A stretch of DNA of 64,000 bases from Polynucleobacter bastaniensis (GCF_018882205.1 NZ_JACVOU010000002.1:482634-546633); one strand, 5' to 3'. Shown: positions 44,145 through 52,068, counted from the stretch's first letter. Numbers and translations: made by a program. Notes: generated by a model from the letters alone, not told the origin.

Positions 44145-44848
44145 GTGCCAATAGAACGATTTCTCCTGCCTTGGTGAGAGCCTATCGTAATGCCCATTAC
44201 TTTGTGCATCATGGCGAGGAGGTGTACTTGCTCAAAGTGGGGGAGGTAAATCACGCCTTAAGCGATTTACTGAACACCTATGGGGCGCAAAGCGCCGCCT
44301 TTCTGACAGCCTATAACCCCTATAGTCAGCTGCGTAGCCATACGGAAAACCAAGCTGCGCAGGCAAAACTGCTGGCAGAGCTTGCTCAGGCAGGAATAGA
44401 AACGATTGATGGCCTTGGCACTGATCCGCATGATGATTGGGATGCAGAGCCCAGTGTGCTTGCCTTGGGTCTTTCTCGCTCACACGCTGAGCAATTAGCA
44501 GATCAATATGGTCAAAACGCTTTCCTGTGGATTGCTAATGCCAATGCACTGGTGAATCTCAAGTTGCGCTATCCGGTAGGTGATCCATCACCAGATGAAT
44601 TGGAAACGTGGTTTGCTCAATTGGATGATCAATTGCGCGCTCCTGCCAGTGCATTATCTGCCCAAGAGCGCAATTGGCTTATGACAGCAAGTAGGAGTGA
44701 GCAACGTCACTGGCTATTGCCAAGCGCTTGGGATTGGAATACGCCATGGCCACAGGCTCGCCCTGACGGTTGTGCGATTTCGATTGGTACAGAATTAGAC
44801 CGCATGTTTAAGCTCACTTCAAATGGCTTAGAAAAGCTCTATCCATGA
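44141..44848 (+). CDS. DUF3293 domain protein
   Basis: A 235-residue protein. The first 135 residues follow DUF3293: AAFLTAYNPYSQLRSHTENQ, then LLAELAQAGIETIDGLGTDP, DDWDAEPSVLALGLSRSHAEQLADQYGQNAFLWIA (in parts). DUF3293 proteins are small and of unknown function. The C-terminal 100 residues (from LVNLKLRYPVGDPSPDELE) are an added part that I cannot assign. It overlaps both neighbours by ATGA, so it is part of a tight operon. Confidence 0.75.
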   Translation: MSANRTISPALVRAYRNAHYFVHHGEEVYLLKVGEVNHALSDLLNTYGAQSAAFLTAYNPYSQLRSHTENQAAQAKLLAELAQAGIETIDGLGTDPHDDWDAEPSVLALGLSRSHAEQLADQYGQNAFLWIANANALVNLKLRYPVGDPSPDELETWFAQLDDQLRAPASALSAQERNWLMTASRSEQRHWLLPSAWDWNTPWPQARPDGCAISIGTELDRMFKLTSNGLEKLYP

Positions 44849-45327
44849 TCGAGCAAGTTAAATCAAGCTATGACCGAAGTGGACTCATCGCCTTAATACG
44901 TAGTGAGTTTGCTTTGGACTGGCAGGGTATCCATGGAGCCAATCATTGGGCTCGGGTCTTGCATCACGGAAAGAACATTGCTCAGATCCGCAAAGCTGAT
45001 TTACTAGTGGTCGAACTATTTGGGTTTTTGCATGACAGCTGCCGCCTAAATGATGGCCGTGATCCTGATCATGGCAAGCGCGCTGCTGAATTTGCTCATG
45101 GCATTCATGGGGATTACTTTCGGTTACAACCCATGCAACTAGATTACCTTTGTTATGCCTTACATCATCACTCTGGAGGGGAAGTCTCGACTAACGCTAC
45201 GATTCAAACCTGCTGGGATGCGGATAGACTCGATCTGGGTAGGGTAGGAATCTACCCATCCGCTCAATACCTCTCGCACGAGGCAGCGCTCTTTATTGAT
45301 TTAGCGCACGATTGGAGTATTTGCTAG
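44845..45327 (+). CDS. HD-domain phosphohydrolase
   Basis: A 160-residue protein with HD-superfamily metal residues: H in GIHGANHWARVLHHG, HD in FLHDSCRLNDGRDPDHG, H in YCYALHHHSGGEVS-like segment (CYALHHHSGG), and a late D in CWDADRLDLGRVG. It should be a metal-dependent phosphohydrolase acting on a nucleotide or similar. The substrate is unknown. It is the last gene of the operon with the DUF3293 protein. Confidence 0.75.
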   Translation: MIEQVKSSYDRSGLIALIRSEFALDWQGIHGANHWARVLHHGKNIAQIRKADLLVVELFGFLHDSCRLNDGRDPDHGKRAAEFAHGIHGDYFRLQPMQLDYLCYALHHHSGGEVSTNATIQTCWDADRLDLGRVGIYPSAQYLSHEAALFIDLAHDWSIC

Positions 45328-45460
45328 GCACCACTATCGACATCGTATTTTGAATTATCAATGTTTAGAGTTTTAGGGTTTACCACTAATTATTTATCTT
45401 AGATTGCAAAAGCAGATTCAAACGTTTACTCTAAAAAAATTATTAACAAAGGGGATGCAG

Positions 45461-46570
45461 ATGAACATTCATAAATTAGATCGTCGTCAATTTATTTTGG
45501 GAACAAGCGCTTTAGTGGCGGGTTCTGGTTTAGCTAGTTTTGGAATTGAGTCGCAGGCCGTTACAAAAGTTCCCACCATTGATGCTTTAGATATAAAGGT
45601 CTTAGTAGACAGTAGTTATGATTCGCCAAGACCAGACACCAACCAATGGGTCAAGATCAAGCGCACCCCGTTTATCTCTACTAAAGATTATCGCAAGGCC
45701 TTACATAATGAGTGGGGCTTGGCTTTAGCATTAGAGTCCCGCATCGGGCAAGATAAAAAGAGCATGCTATTAGATTACGGCTATACCCCAGCGGCTCTGA
45801 TGGGCAATATGGAAATCATGGATGTCAAGCCTGAAAAACAAGACGCCATGATCTTAAGTCATGGTCATTTTGATCACTTTGGCGGTTTGGTTGCATTCTT
45901 AAAAGCCAATCGCAGTAAGCTGCCATCCGACCTCACCTTATACGTTGGTGGCGAAGATAATTTTTGTAATCGTAAAACTGCCAGTGGTTCGCCAGGACAT
46001 TTTGCGGACTGGGGCGTTCTAGATCGACGTGAGTTAGATGCCTTAAAAGTGAAGATTGTGTACTGCGAAAAGCCAACGATCATTCAGGGACAGGCCTTTA
46101 CTACGGGAATAATTAACCGCGATAGCTTTGAAAAAGTGCTTCCCAACACCTTAGTGGAGTTTAGTAAAAAGAATGGTCTCGGTTGTGATATGCCTGAACT
46201 TAATGCCAAGGCAGAAGGTAAGTTCGTTAAAGATGATCATCTTCATGAACACGGCACAGCATTTAATTTAAAAGACCGCGGCTTGATCGTGATCTCTTCC
46301 TGTGGCCACGCGGGGATTGTCAATACCGTACAACAAGCTATCAATGTCTCGGGTGTGAATAAGGTGCATGCGATTTTAGGTGGCTTTCATTTATTCCCAG
46401 CGCCAAATGATTACCTCATCAGCACAGTCGAAGCCTTAAAACAATTTAATCCAGATGTGGTGATTCCTTTGCATTGCTCTGGGCCTGCCTTTGTCACAAC
46501 TATGCGCAATATCTTAAGTGATCGCCTAGTGACATCGACTACTGGAACCGAATTTCAATTTGGTAGTTAA
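45461..46570 (+). CDS. Tat-exported metallo-beta-lactamase fold hydrolase
   Basis: A 369-residue protein. A twin-arginine signal (DRRQFILGTSALVAGSGLAS) leads to an MBL domain with the metal motif SHGHFDHFGG and later histidines in SSCGHAGIVNT and LGGFHLF. It resembles the COG1237 group (the 7,8-dihydropterin aminobenzene phosphate synthase-like branch). As a periplasmic enzyme it may hydrolyse a phosphate or ester. ATG 45461 is preceded by AGGGG; an earlier TTG (45404) is not supported. Its stop overlaps the SCO gene start (TAATG). Confidence 0.8.
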   Translation: MNIHKLDRRQFILGTSALVAGSGLASFGIESQAVTKVPTIDALDIKVLVDSSYDSPRPDTNQWVKIKRTPFISTKDYRKALHNEWGLALALESRIGQDKKSMLLDYGYTPAALMGNMEIMDVKPEKQDAMILSHGHFDHFGGLVAFLKANRSKLPSDLTLYVGGEDNFCNRKTASGSPGHFADWGVLDRRELDALKVKIVYCEKPTIIQGQAFTTGIINRDSFEKVLPNTLVEFSKKNGLGCDMPELNAKAEGKFVKDDHLHEHGTAFNLKDRGLIVISSCGHAGIVNTVQQAINVSGVNKVHAILGGFHLFPAPNDYLISTVEALKQFNPDVVIPLHCSGPAFVTTMRNILSDRLVTSTTGTEFQFGS

Positions 46571-47196
46571 TGCAGTGGCATCGACCAGCTAGCCTTGCAC
46601 TAGCCGGAGCTTTGTTATTGGGGGTGGCCTCTCTAGGATACGCTCAAACTGCTCAATCTAGAGCAGAGTCTGTGCGCCTCATGAATGATCTGATGTCTGG
46701 TAAAGGCCGGGTGGGCGGACCTTTTACCTTGCTAGACCAAAATGGTAAAAAGCGTACCCTTGCTGAATTTAAAGGCAAAGTCGTTCTGATTTATTTTGGT
46801 TATATGTTTTGCCCAGATATCTGTCCAACTGATTTAAGTAATTTAGCAGGCTTATTAAAGCGCTTAGGAAAAGATAGCGCCCAAGTACAAGTGATTTTCA
46901 TTACCCTAGACCCAGCTCGTGATACCCAAGAATTTATCGGTAAGTATGTTGAGTATTTTGATAAACGGATTCTGGGTTTGCGCGGTACTGAACAACAAAC
47001 CAAGCAAGTGGCAACCCAATACAAAACCTTTTACGAAAAGGTGGGTCTGAAGGATGGGCAGTACGTCATTGATCACACAGCCTTTACCTACATCATGAAT
47101 CGCAATGGTAAGTATTTAGCCTTTTTTCCACCGGGCACTTCACCAGAGCGGATGGAAGTGATGGTCAGAGAAGCCTTAGCCACTTCCGAGGGATGA
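46570..47196 (+). CDS. SCO1/SenC family protein
   Basis: A 208-residue thioredoxin-fold protein with an N-terminal signal or anchor (LALAGALLLGVASLGYAQ). The copper motif is C-x3-C in GYMFCPDICPTDLSNL and the conserved histidine is in DHTAFTYIM. SCO proteins deliver copper to cytochrome c oxidase CuA or act as thiol reductases. The MBL gene in front and a lipoprotein behind are translated with it; the connection between them is not known. Confidence 0.88.
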   Translation: MQWHRPASLALAGALLLGVASLGYAQTAQSRAESVRLMNDLMSGKGRVGGPFTLLDQNGKKRTLAEFKGKVVLIYFGYMFCPDICPTDLSNLAGLLKRLGKDSAQVQVIFITLDPARDTQEFIGKYVEYFDKRILGLRGTEQQTKQVATQYKTFYEKVGLKDGQYVIDHTAFTYIMNRNGKYLAFFPPGTSPERMEVMVREALATSEG

Positions 47197-47513
47197 TGAA
47201 AAACTACTTATGGATTGTTCTTGTTGCGCTCCTTTGCTCTTGTGCAAGTAATCCCCCGCCTGCAGCACCAGTGCAGTCAACAGCAATTGAAGGCGATAAA
47301 TACTGGACATTAGATTTTTTCTACTTTTATAAGGGTAAGCAAACTCACACCAAGGCATTCCAGTTCGTCAGCAGAAGAGATTGCTTTGATACCTTGTATC
47401 AAATGCAAGTAGATTCTAGAAAAGTCCCGCAACATAGCGGCTCAGGAATCTGTATGAAGCAATTTGTAGAAGGGCAAAAAAGAACAGAGCATGACGTGCT
47501 AGGTTATCGATAG
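47193..47513 (+). CDS. Small lipoprotein
   Basis: A 106-residue lipoprotein (NYLWIVLVALLCSC, lipobox LCSC). The mature part has a two-cysteine motif (RRDCFDTLYQM and GSGICMKQFVE) that probably forms a disulfide. It overlaps the SCO gene by ATGA. The function is unknown. Confidence 0.7.
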   Translation: MMKNYLWIVLVALLCSCASNPPPAAPVQSTAIEGDKYWTLDFFYFYKGKQTHTKAFQFVSRRDCFDTLYQMQVDSRKVPQHSGSGICMKQFVEGQKRTEHDVLGYR

Positions 47514-47587
47514 CCAAGCAGCTAGTAGCATGAACAATCTAAGTTATTAAAGTTATATTGACTGCTAAAGGCTGAAGGAACCTAGGC

Positions 47588-48559
47588 TTATTGATACTTA
47601 TCTAAAGCCTTTTTTAGTTCCGCCTTCACCCTTGCTTTCAGATTAGCTGGTCCAATGACTTCAACACCAGAGCCATGCTTGAGAATATCCATCACCAATT
47701 CCGGATCTTGGTTGTAATCAAACTCGAGAATAAAGTAACCCTCTTTATCAAAACTTCCGACTTGCTGGCCGTGCCAGTTCTCGCCTGAAACCCAGCGTGC
47801 ATGCTCAGGCGTAAAACGCAGCTTTGCTCTTTGAGTGGCTTTGCCAGAGAAGATGCCATAGCTTTCGGCAAAGTGTTCTTGGCATTCTTTATCAGAAACA
47901 TCTTGCGCTTTAGTGTTCGTTAACACTGCGCTACGAATACCATCAACGGCAAAGCTACGCAGACCGTTGCGCATATGGCAGTAGGCATCGAGATACCAAT
48001 TTTCGCGGTAGTAAATCAGGCGCTGTGGCGAAATCTCACGCTCCGTATTCTCATCCTTACTTTTAGCGTAGTACTTAATCACTAGACGATTACGTTTTAG
48101 TAGGGCAGCGCCAATCTCCGAGAAGTTATCCATGGAGCTTTTACGTGAACCCATACCCAGTACTTTGATGCGCTTACGTAATTCTTTGGCGGTTGTTTCG
48201 CTTTGGCCCAAAATGCCATCAATAATGGCAGTAAGTGGTTCAATGTGTGGGCCAATCAGGCCGCCTTGATCTAGTGAAGACAGTAGGTGCTGCATAAGCA
48301 CGAGTGCAGTAGCCTCTTTTTCAGAGAACCAGATGCCCGTGAGCTCAATCTTGTTAATGTCACTGCCTTCTTTGAACTTATAGCCGCCTAAAAAGCGGTC
48401 ATATTCAATATCGGCCTTGGAGCGTGAGCGCAGGTATTCGAGATCGCGCTTAAAAGTGGCTTTAGAGATCTCTAGCTCACGCATAAAGTCTTCAATCGGC
48501 ACGCATTTACGCTGTTGAATCATGTACTTAATGCGGTGTAGGCGCTCTGGATCGCTCAT
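47588..48559 (-). CDS. WYL-domain transcriptional regulator
   Basis: A 323-residue regulator. The N-terminal helix-turn-helix (RLHRIKYMIQQRKCVPIEDF, MRELEISKATFKRDLEYLRS) is followed by a WYL domain (about 150-230: RLVIKYYAKSKDENTEREISPQRLIYYRENWYLDAYC in parts) and the WCX C-terminal module. WYL proteins often respond to nucleic-acid or nucleotide ligands and control stress or defence genes. Palindrome copy d lies 59 bp upstream of its start, so it may regulate itself and the other three palindrome-bearing promoters. That link is inference. Confidence 0.85.
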   Translation of the reverse strand: MSDPERLHRIKYMIQQRKCVPIEDFMRELEISKATFKRDLEYLRSRSKADIEYDRFLGGYKFKEGSDINKIELTGIWFSEKEATALVLMQHLLSSLDQGGLIGPHIEPLTAIIDGILGQSETTAKELRKRIKVLGMGSRKSSMDNFSEIGAALLKRNRLVIKYYAKSKDENTEREISPQRLIYYRENWYLDAYCHMRNGLRSFAVDGIRSAVLTNTKAQDVSDKECQEHFAESYGIFSGKATQRAKLRFTPEHARWVSGENWHGQQVGSFDKEGYFILEFDYNQDPELVMDILKHGSGVEVIGPANLKARVKAELKKALDKYQ

Positions 48560-48617
48560 TTGGCTCTCGCTATCAATGTCATAAAGATTATTGTTTTTAT
48601 CACTTTATTTACTTTAT

Positions 48618-48634
48618 AGCTCATTTAATGAGCT
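48618..48634. promoter_or_regulatory. Shared palindrome AGCTCA-N5-TGAGCT, copy d
   Basis: AGCTCATTTAATGAGCT, between the divergent WYL regulator (start 48559) and the small membrane gene (start 48682, 47 nt downstream). A further half-site AGCTCATTA follows at 48638. Its flank GCTAGTA matches copy a. Confidence 0.65.
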
Positions 48635-48681
48635 AGTAGCTCATTATTCTTTTTAAATATGACTAGATGGAGGCATTGAGG

Positions 48682-48873
48682 ATGAAATGGCTAGGGTTCA
48701 TACTGATATTTGTCAGTTGCTACAGCTTTGAGCAGGGGCAATACAGCGCTAAGCTGGTATTCATGTTCCTGCTCGGATTGCTGATGGTGTGTGGCAAGCC
48801 CCTCATAGAGCACCTCTTTTTTGTTGAGCGTGAAAAAGTGCGCTCACAGTATCGATATCGAAATAAAAGGTAA
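48682..48873 (+). CDS. Small membrane protein, 63 residues
   Basis: Two hydrophobic helices (WLGFILIFVSCYSF and LVFMFLLGLLMVCG) and a basic tail (EREKVRSQYRYRNKR). ATG 48682 has GGAGG eight bases upstream; the ATG at 48667 would sit inside this ribosome site. It is the first gene of a rightward operon and is preceded by palindrome d. It is unrecognised. Confidence 0.6.
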   Translation: MKWLGFILIFVSCYSFEQGQYSAKLVFMFLLGLLMVCGKPLIEHLFFVEREKVRSQYRYRNKR

Positions 48874-48879
48874 AAAAAC

Positions 48880-49248
48880 ATGCATAAACTCAATTGCAGC
48901 GTAGGGGACTTAGCGATTACAGTCAATTGCGCTTTCCCTCAGAACCTCGGTAATATCGTACGAATCATTTCTGCCGTTGGCTTTGATGAATGGCAAGGAT
49001 TTAGCGAGCCGCTCTTTACCTGGAATGTGCAGGTTGCCACAGAAGGTGGGCAGCTCTTTTATCAAATGGAAGATGGCATTGAAGGTTTTTCTGAAGGCCC
49101 AGTTCCAGATCGCTATTTACGACGCCTAACGCCTCCGCAAAACTATCTGATGGATGAGTTAATCGATTCAGAGCAATTGCAAATGGATTTACTGCTCACT
49201 GAACCTGCAGATCAAGCCATGCAAGAGGAGTTAACTCATGATGAATAA
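48880..49248 (+). CDS. Hypothetical protein, tandem paralogue 1
   Basis: A 122-residue protein with the pattern LNCSVGDLAITVNCAF, NLGNIVRIISAVGF, WNVQVATEGG and GPVPDRYLRRLTPP. Similar small proteins with a final P-D-x-x-L-R-R-x segment are common in phages and plasmids of Burkholderiales; the function is unknown. It overlaps its paralogue by 11 bp. A broken copy of its 3' part lies at 50518-50655. Confidence 0.65.
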   Translation: MHKLNCSVGDLAITVNCAFPQNLGNIVRIISAVGFDEWQGFSEPLFTWNVQVATEGGQLFYQMEDGIEGFSEGPVPDRYLRRLTPPQNYLMDELIDSEQLQMDLLLTEPADQAMQEELTHDE

Positions 49249-49582
49249 AGTGCCAAGGCTCAATTGCGAAGTGGGCTCTCTAGCGATTACGGTCAATGCT
49301 AAATTTAGTGGCAATATTGGCAAGGTCGTGCGCGTGATTGATTCCTTAGGCTTGCAGCCTTGGCCTGAGATGGATGGCCTCGTGCATGTTTGGCGGGTTG
49401 AAGTAGCGGCAGAGGGCAGTCTCTTGCACTACTTCTATCCCAATAAACACCAGCTTGATGTTCAAAGTATCGGTCCTATCCCAGATTGCTTTTTAAGACG
49501 CCTAGTTCCAGAGAACAATCAAATGCGCTTGGAGTTTGGGGATAGCCAAACACGTGAAGCGATTGAGCCCAGCACCTTATGA
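49238..49582 (+). CDS. Hypothetical protein, tandem paralogue 2
   Basis: A 114-residue protein aligned with its neighbour throughout: LNCEVGSLAITVNAKF, NIGKVVRVIDSLGL, WRVEVAAEGS, GPIPDCFLRRLVPE. The overall likeness indicates a tandem duplication followed by divergence. GAGGAG lies seven bases before the start. Its stop overlaps the next ATG (ATGA). Confidence 0.65.
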   Translation: MMNKVPRLNCEVGSLAITVNAKFSGNIGKVVRVIDSLGLQPWPEMDGLVHVWRVEVAAEGSLLHYFYPNKHQLDVQSIGPIPDCFLRRLVPENNQMRLEFGDSQTREAIEPSTL

Positions 49583-49863
49583 ATACAAAAGTATTTAGTA
49601 AAAATTACCTCATACGGGTTTTAGATATGTATGACTATGGCAGTCCCTCGTATGACCATAGCGATTTTTATACGTACGAAGAAGCGCTTTATGTTGCCAA
49701 GCAAATTATTCTGAGCTCCTTTAGCAAGCAAGGACAAGCGGGCTATGATGACTGGATGATGTTTGGACAAGATGCTTATGTTGTTGCTATTAATGGCGCG
49801 CCAGAGGTGCCTAAGTTCAAATCCCAAGAATTTGTTAAACGCACTTGTGGTTTATTGGAGTAA
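49579..49863 (+). CDS. Hypothetical protein, 94 residues
   Basis: A soluble protein rich in aromatic residues: YLIRVLDMYDYGSPSYDHSD, a helix EEALYVAKQIILSSF and QDAYVVAINGAPEVPKF. It is coupled to the upstream paralogue by ATGA. It is unrecognised. Confidence 0.6.
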   Translation: MNTKVFSKNYLIRVLDMYDYGSPSYDHSDFYTYEEALYVAKQIILSSFSKQGQAGYDDWMMFGQDAYVVAINGAPEVPKFKSQEFVKRTCGLLE

Positions 49864-49865
49864 AT

Positions 49866-50054
49866 ATGCCTACCTGGAATAAAGCCCATATTAAATATCA
49901 GTACTCGCCAATAAGCGATAGCAATCATCGCTCGATTGATTCGATGACGCTAAATGTGTACGGCAAGTCCGAGAGCGCCGCATTGCAGCAGCTTCGTAAG
50001 ACACATCCGTCCAGAACAGACTTTGTCATTTTGGAGCTTGAGTGGGATGAGTGA
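49866..50054 (+). CDS. Hypothetical protein, 62 residues
   Basis: A small protein (MPTWNKAHIKYQYSPISDSN ... VILELEWDE). ATG 49866 has GGAG five bases upstream and lies 2 bp after the previous stop; the frame is open to 49845 but without a ribosome site. It is the last gene of the operon starting at 48682. It is unrecognised. Confidence 0.55.
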   Translation: MPTWNKAHIKYQYSPISDSNHRSIDSMTLNVYGKSESAALQQLRKTHPSRTDFVILELEWDE

Positions 50055-50132
50055 CAAGATTAGTGAAAAAACGTTCAATAGCCTTTGATGCCTATCCAGT
50101 AAAAGTTCAGCATACAAAATAAAGCATTAAAG

Positions 50133-50160
50133 AATAAAAAAGGGCCAATCAATGGCCCTT
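50133..50160 (-). terminator. Rho-independent terminator of the small periplasmic gene
   Basis: An 8-bp stem AAGGGCCA (50140-50147) with TGGCCCTT (50153-50160) and a 5-nt loop; read leftward it is followed by TTTTTTATTC. It may also end the rightward operon, though that side lacks a T-run. Confidence 0.8.
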
Positions 50161-50190
50161 AATTTCATTCGAGGTAATGCGGTAACGAGA

Positions 50191-50430
50191 CTATTGAACC
50201 CCAGCGATTTTCTTCGCCTCAGCTAAAGTGGCCATAGATTCGGTATGTTGACCCGCTTTATGCTGCTCTTCACCCTTAGCTCGTAAGTCTTTTACTTTAC
50301 TCATATCTTGAGCGCTTAATTTTGCTGTTGGCAAAGCGGCGTCAATTTTCTTCATTTCGCCAGGGCAACCGTGTGCCATAGCAAGAGTCGATAAACACAT
50401 TAATGATGTAGCAAGCAACACTTGTTTCAT
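50191..50430 (-). CDS. Small periplasmic helical protein
   Basis: A 79-residue protein with a signal peptide (VLLATSLMCLSTLAMA) and a charged helical body (HGCPGEMKKIDAALPTAKLS, then QDMSKVKDLRAKGEEQHKAG). It starts at 50430, where AGGAG is seven bases upstream; the ATG at 50436 is too close to it. Similar short periplasmic proteins are common in Polynucleobacter-type genomes, and the function is unknown. Confidence 0.7.
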   Translation of the reverse strand: MKQVLLATSLMCLSTLAMAHGCPGEMKKIDAALPTAKLSAQDMSKVKDLRAKGEEQHKAGQHTESMATLAEAKKIAGVQ

Positions 50431-50517
50431 TTTCATCTCCTAAGGAAGATCTCAACGATTTGAGATGAATAAAATATAGCAGAATTTCCTATTTATTAAA
50501 GCCCTTAGATTTAGAAG

Positions 50518-50655
50518 TTTATTTAATTGACGATGGCATTGAAGGCTTTGATGAAGGCCCAGTTCCAGATCGGTATTTACGACGCTTAACGCCTCCCCAA
50601 AACTAAACCAAGGATGAATAAATCGATCTAGAACAGTTCAGATGGATTTGCTGAT
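50518..50655 (+). pseudogene. Remnant of the 48880-type gene
   Basis: The stretch from 50532 repeats 49072-49206 with high identity, reading DGIEGFDEGPVPDRYLRRLT (compare DGIEGFSEGPVPDRYLRRLT) before a stop at PPQN. There is no start codon in frame. Identity continues beyond the stop, with small indels. It is the 3' part of a third paralogue that has decayed, in a 334-bp gap (50437-50770) with no other gene. Confidence 0.75.
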
Positions 50656-50770
50656 GACCTAAGCTGCCTAGCTTCGTGCGAGCTACTAGAGCTGCCTCCC
50701 ACTCTTAAATAGGCATTCAATAGCCCAATCCATCTAGCGTCCTTGCCTTAGCCGTTCATGATGACAAAGG

Positions 50771-50953
50771 CTAGCTTTTCTTTAATGAGTCTAAATACTC
50801 TACTGCTTTGACATCAGGCAGTTGCTTTAAAACCCAAGCTATCTCGTTTGAAATAGGATCCACCGTTTCCCAACGCAGGAGTAATAAGTGGAATAGGAAA
50901 GCCAATAGCGCAAAGCCTAGTAAATAGTTTTTCTTATGACCCATTTTTTTCAT
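50771..50953 (-). CDS. Small membrane protein, 60 residues
   Basis: One hydrophobic helix (YLLGFALLAFLFHLLLL) and a short soluble tail (WETVDPISNEIAWVLKQLPD). It overlaps the upstream small gene by 20 bp, so it is probably translated with it. It is unrecognised. Confidence 0.5.
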   Translation of the reverse strand: MKKMGHKKNYLLGFALLAFLFHLLLLRWETVDPISNEIAWVLKQLPDVKAVEYLDSLKKS

Positions 50954-51068
50954 ATTTGATCGAGTTCAGACAATCAAAAAGACTATGCTTTGGAAATTTC
51001 CCAACATTGGCTTTTTGTAAAGACTGGATGCAGTCTTGCAAGGAATACCGCAGTTTGATTGGATTCAT
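50934..51068 (-). CDS. Small basic protein, 44 residues
   Basis: It starts at ATG 51068 with AAGGAA eight bases upstream (MNPIKLRYSLQDCIQSLQKA ... LNSIKYEKNGS). A longer frame to 51158 overlaps the neighbouring gene and has no ribosome site. It is unrecognised. Confidence 0.45.
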   Translation of the reverse strand: MNPIKLRYSLQDCIQSLQKANVGKFPKHSLFDCLNSIKYEKNGS

Positions 51069-51099
51069 ATTTCTTTCCTTTTTAATATAAGTATTACGG

Positions 51100-51369
51100 T
51101 TAACTTTGAATGACAACGAGCTCTTGAGATTCAATGAGTTGTGCAAATCGGTCGGCATTGATAAATGCTAATTCGCCATTGGATTTAGTAATTTCAATAA
51201 AACCAGATTCGAGCACCTGAGCAAAATAGTCGTTAGCCACGATGGGCGTAAACTCCACCTCAAACCCATTGTTGGGGTATTTTTTGGCAATGATCCCGTG
51301 ATGAACGCGTATATACATGATGGCAATGTCAACGTGATTGGCTAGCCTGGTTAATACCAGGCTAGCCAT
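51100..51369 (-). CDS. Hypothetical protein, up to 89 residues
   Basis: A soluble protein with MYIRVHHGIIAKKYPNNGFE, VEFTPIVANDYFAQVLESGF and INADRFAQLIESQELVVIQS. Two starts are possible: ATG 51369, where the first codons lie in a perfect 28-bp inverted repeat, or ATG 51318 after it. No ribosome site decides between them. It follows the small heat-shock gene by 6 bp on the same strand and may be co-expressed with it. It is unrecognised. Confidence 0.55.
   Translation of the reverse strand: MASLVLTRLANHVDIAIMYIRVHHGIIAKKYPNNGFEVEFTPIVANDYFAQVLESGFIEITKSNGELAFINADRFAQLIESQELVVIQS
51340..51367. repeat. Perfect 28-bp inverted repeat after the hsp20 gene
   Basis: GGCTAGCCTGG (51340-51350) and CCAGGCTAGCC (51357-51367) form an 11-bp perfect stem with a 6-nt loop, 8 bp after the hsp20 stop. 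No T-run follows in either direction. It may end or stabilise the hsp20 transcript or limit expression of the next gene. Confidence 0.7.
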
Positions 51370-51375
51370 GTCCGA

Positions 51376-51840
51376 TTAGGCAGCTTCTTTGACTTCCTCA
51401 ATCACTAACTTAGAGTTGCCGCCAATCACAATCTTACGCGGCAGTTTTTCTTCCGGAATGACATTCTCTAGCTTGATAATGAGTAAGCCATGCTCGACAT
51501 CAGCAGAGCGCACGATCACGGTTTCAGCCAAAGTAAAGTCGTGGCTAAAGTCCCGGTTGGCAATACCTTTATGTAGGTATTCGCCGGTCTGCTCCGTTTT
51601 GACCTTCCCGGTAACGGTCAGTTTGTTACCTTCAGCGGTAATATCAATTTCATCATTTTTAAAGCCGGCTACAGCAATTTCAATTGCATAGTCACGCTCA
51701 TTGTTTTTAATGATGTTGTAGGGAGGATAGCTTTGAGCCTTATTTAGACTCTCGCCAGAACTCATTTCCTCCATGGCATTAATTAGGCGATCAAAACCAA
51801 CAGAGCTGAGTAATACATTTCTACCAAATGGATAAGACAT
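51376..51840 (-). CDS. Small heat-shock protein (Hsp20/IbpA-like)
   Basis: A 154-residue alpha-crystallin-domain chaperone that holds unfolding proteins. The N-terminus (VGFDRLINAMEEMS, YPPYNIIKNNERDYAIEIAV in parts) and core (GNKLTVTGKVKTE, YLHKGIANRDFSHDFTLAE, DVEHGLLIIKLENVIPEE) match IbpA. The C-terminal IxI-type motif is RKIVIGG. ATG 51840 has AAGGAG six bases upstream. A sigma-32-type promoter lies 67 bp upstream. Confidence 0.92.
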   Translation of the reverse strand: MSYPFGRNVLLSSVGFDRLINAMEEMSSGESLNKAQSYPPYNIIKNNERDYAIEIAVAGFKNDEIDITAEGNKLTVTGKVKTEQTGEYLHKGIANRDFSHDFTLAETVIVRSADVEHGLLIIKLENVIPEEKLPRKIVIGGNSKLVIEEVKEAA

Positions 51841-51906
51841 CGTTTTCTCCTTAAATTTAAGCAAGTTCACAATTTCCCAGACCCCTAAGGCGCCTAGGTA
51901 ATTTTT

Positions 51907-51935
51907 ATTTAAGGGCAGCAATTTTGAATTTCAAG
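51907..51935 (-). promoter_or_regulatory. Sigma-32 (heat-shock) promoter of hsp20
   Basis: Read leftward: CTTGAAA (51929-51935), 13-bp spacer, CCCTTAAAT (51907-51915). CTTGAAA is the exact -35 consensus of sigma-32; the -10 has CCC followed by an A/T run in place of CCCCAT. The distance to the hsp20 start fits. Confidence 0.65.
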
Positions 51936-52068
51936 GGGGTTGAAATTCATTTTTTTGACAATATGTATAGCTTGAAAATAAACAAATTTCCCCAATAGAT
52001 TTGGGGTTATTTACGTTTCATAATTTTTTGATAATTTATCCACAAAACCATAAATTGGAGAATAAGTA

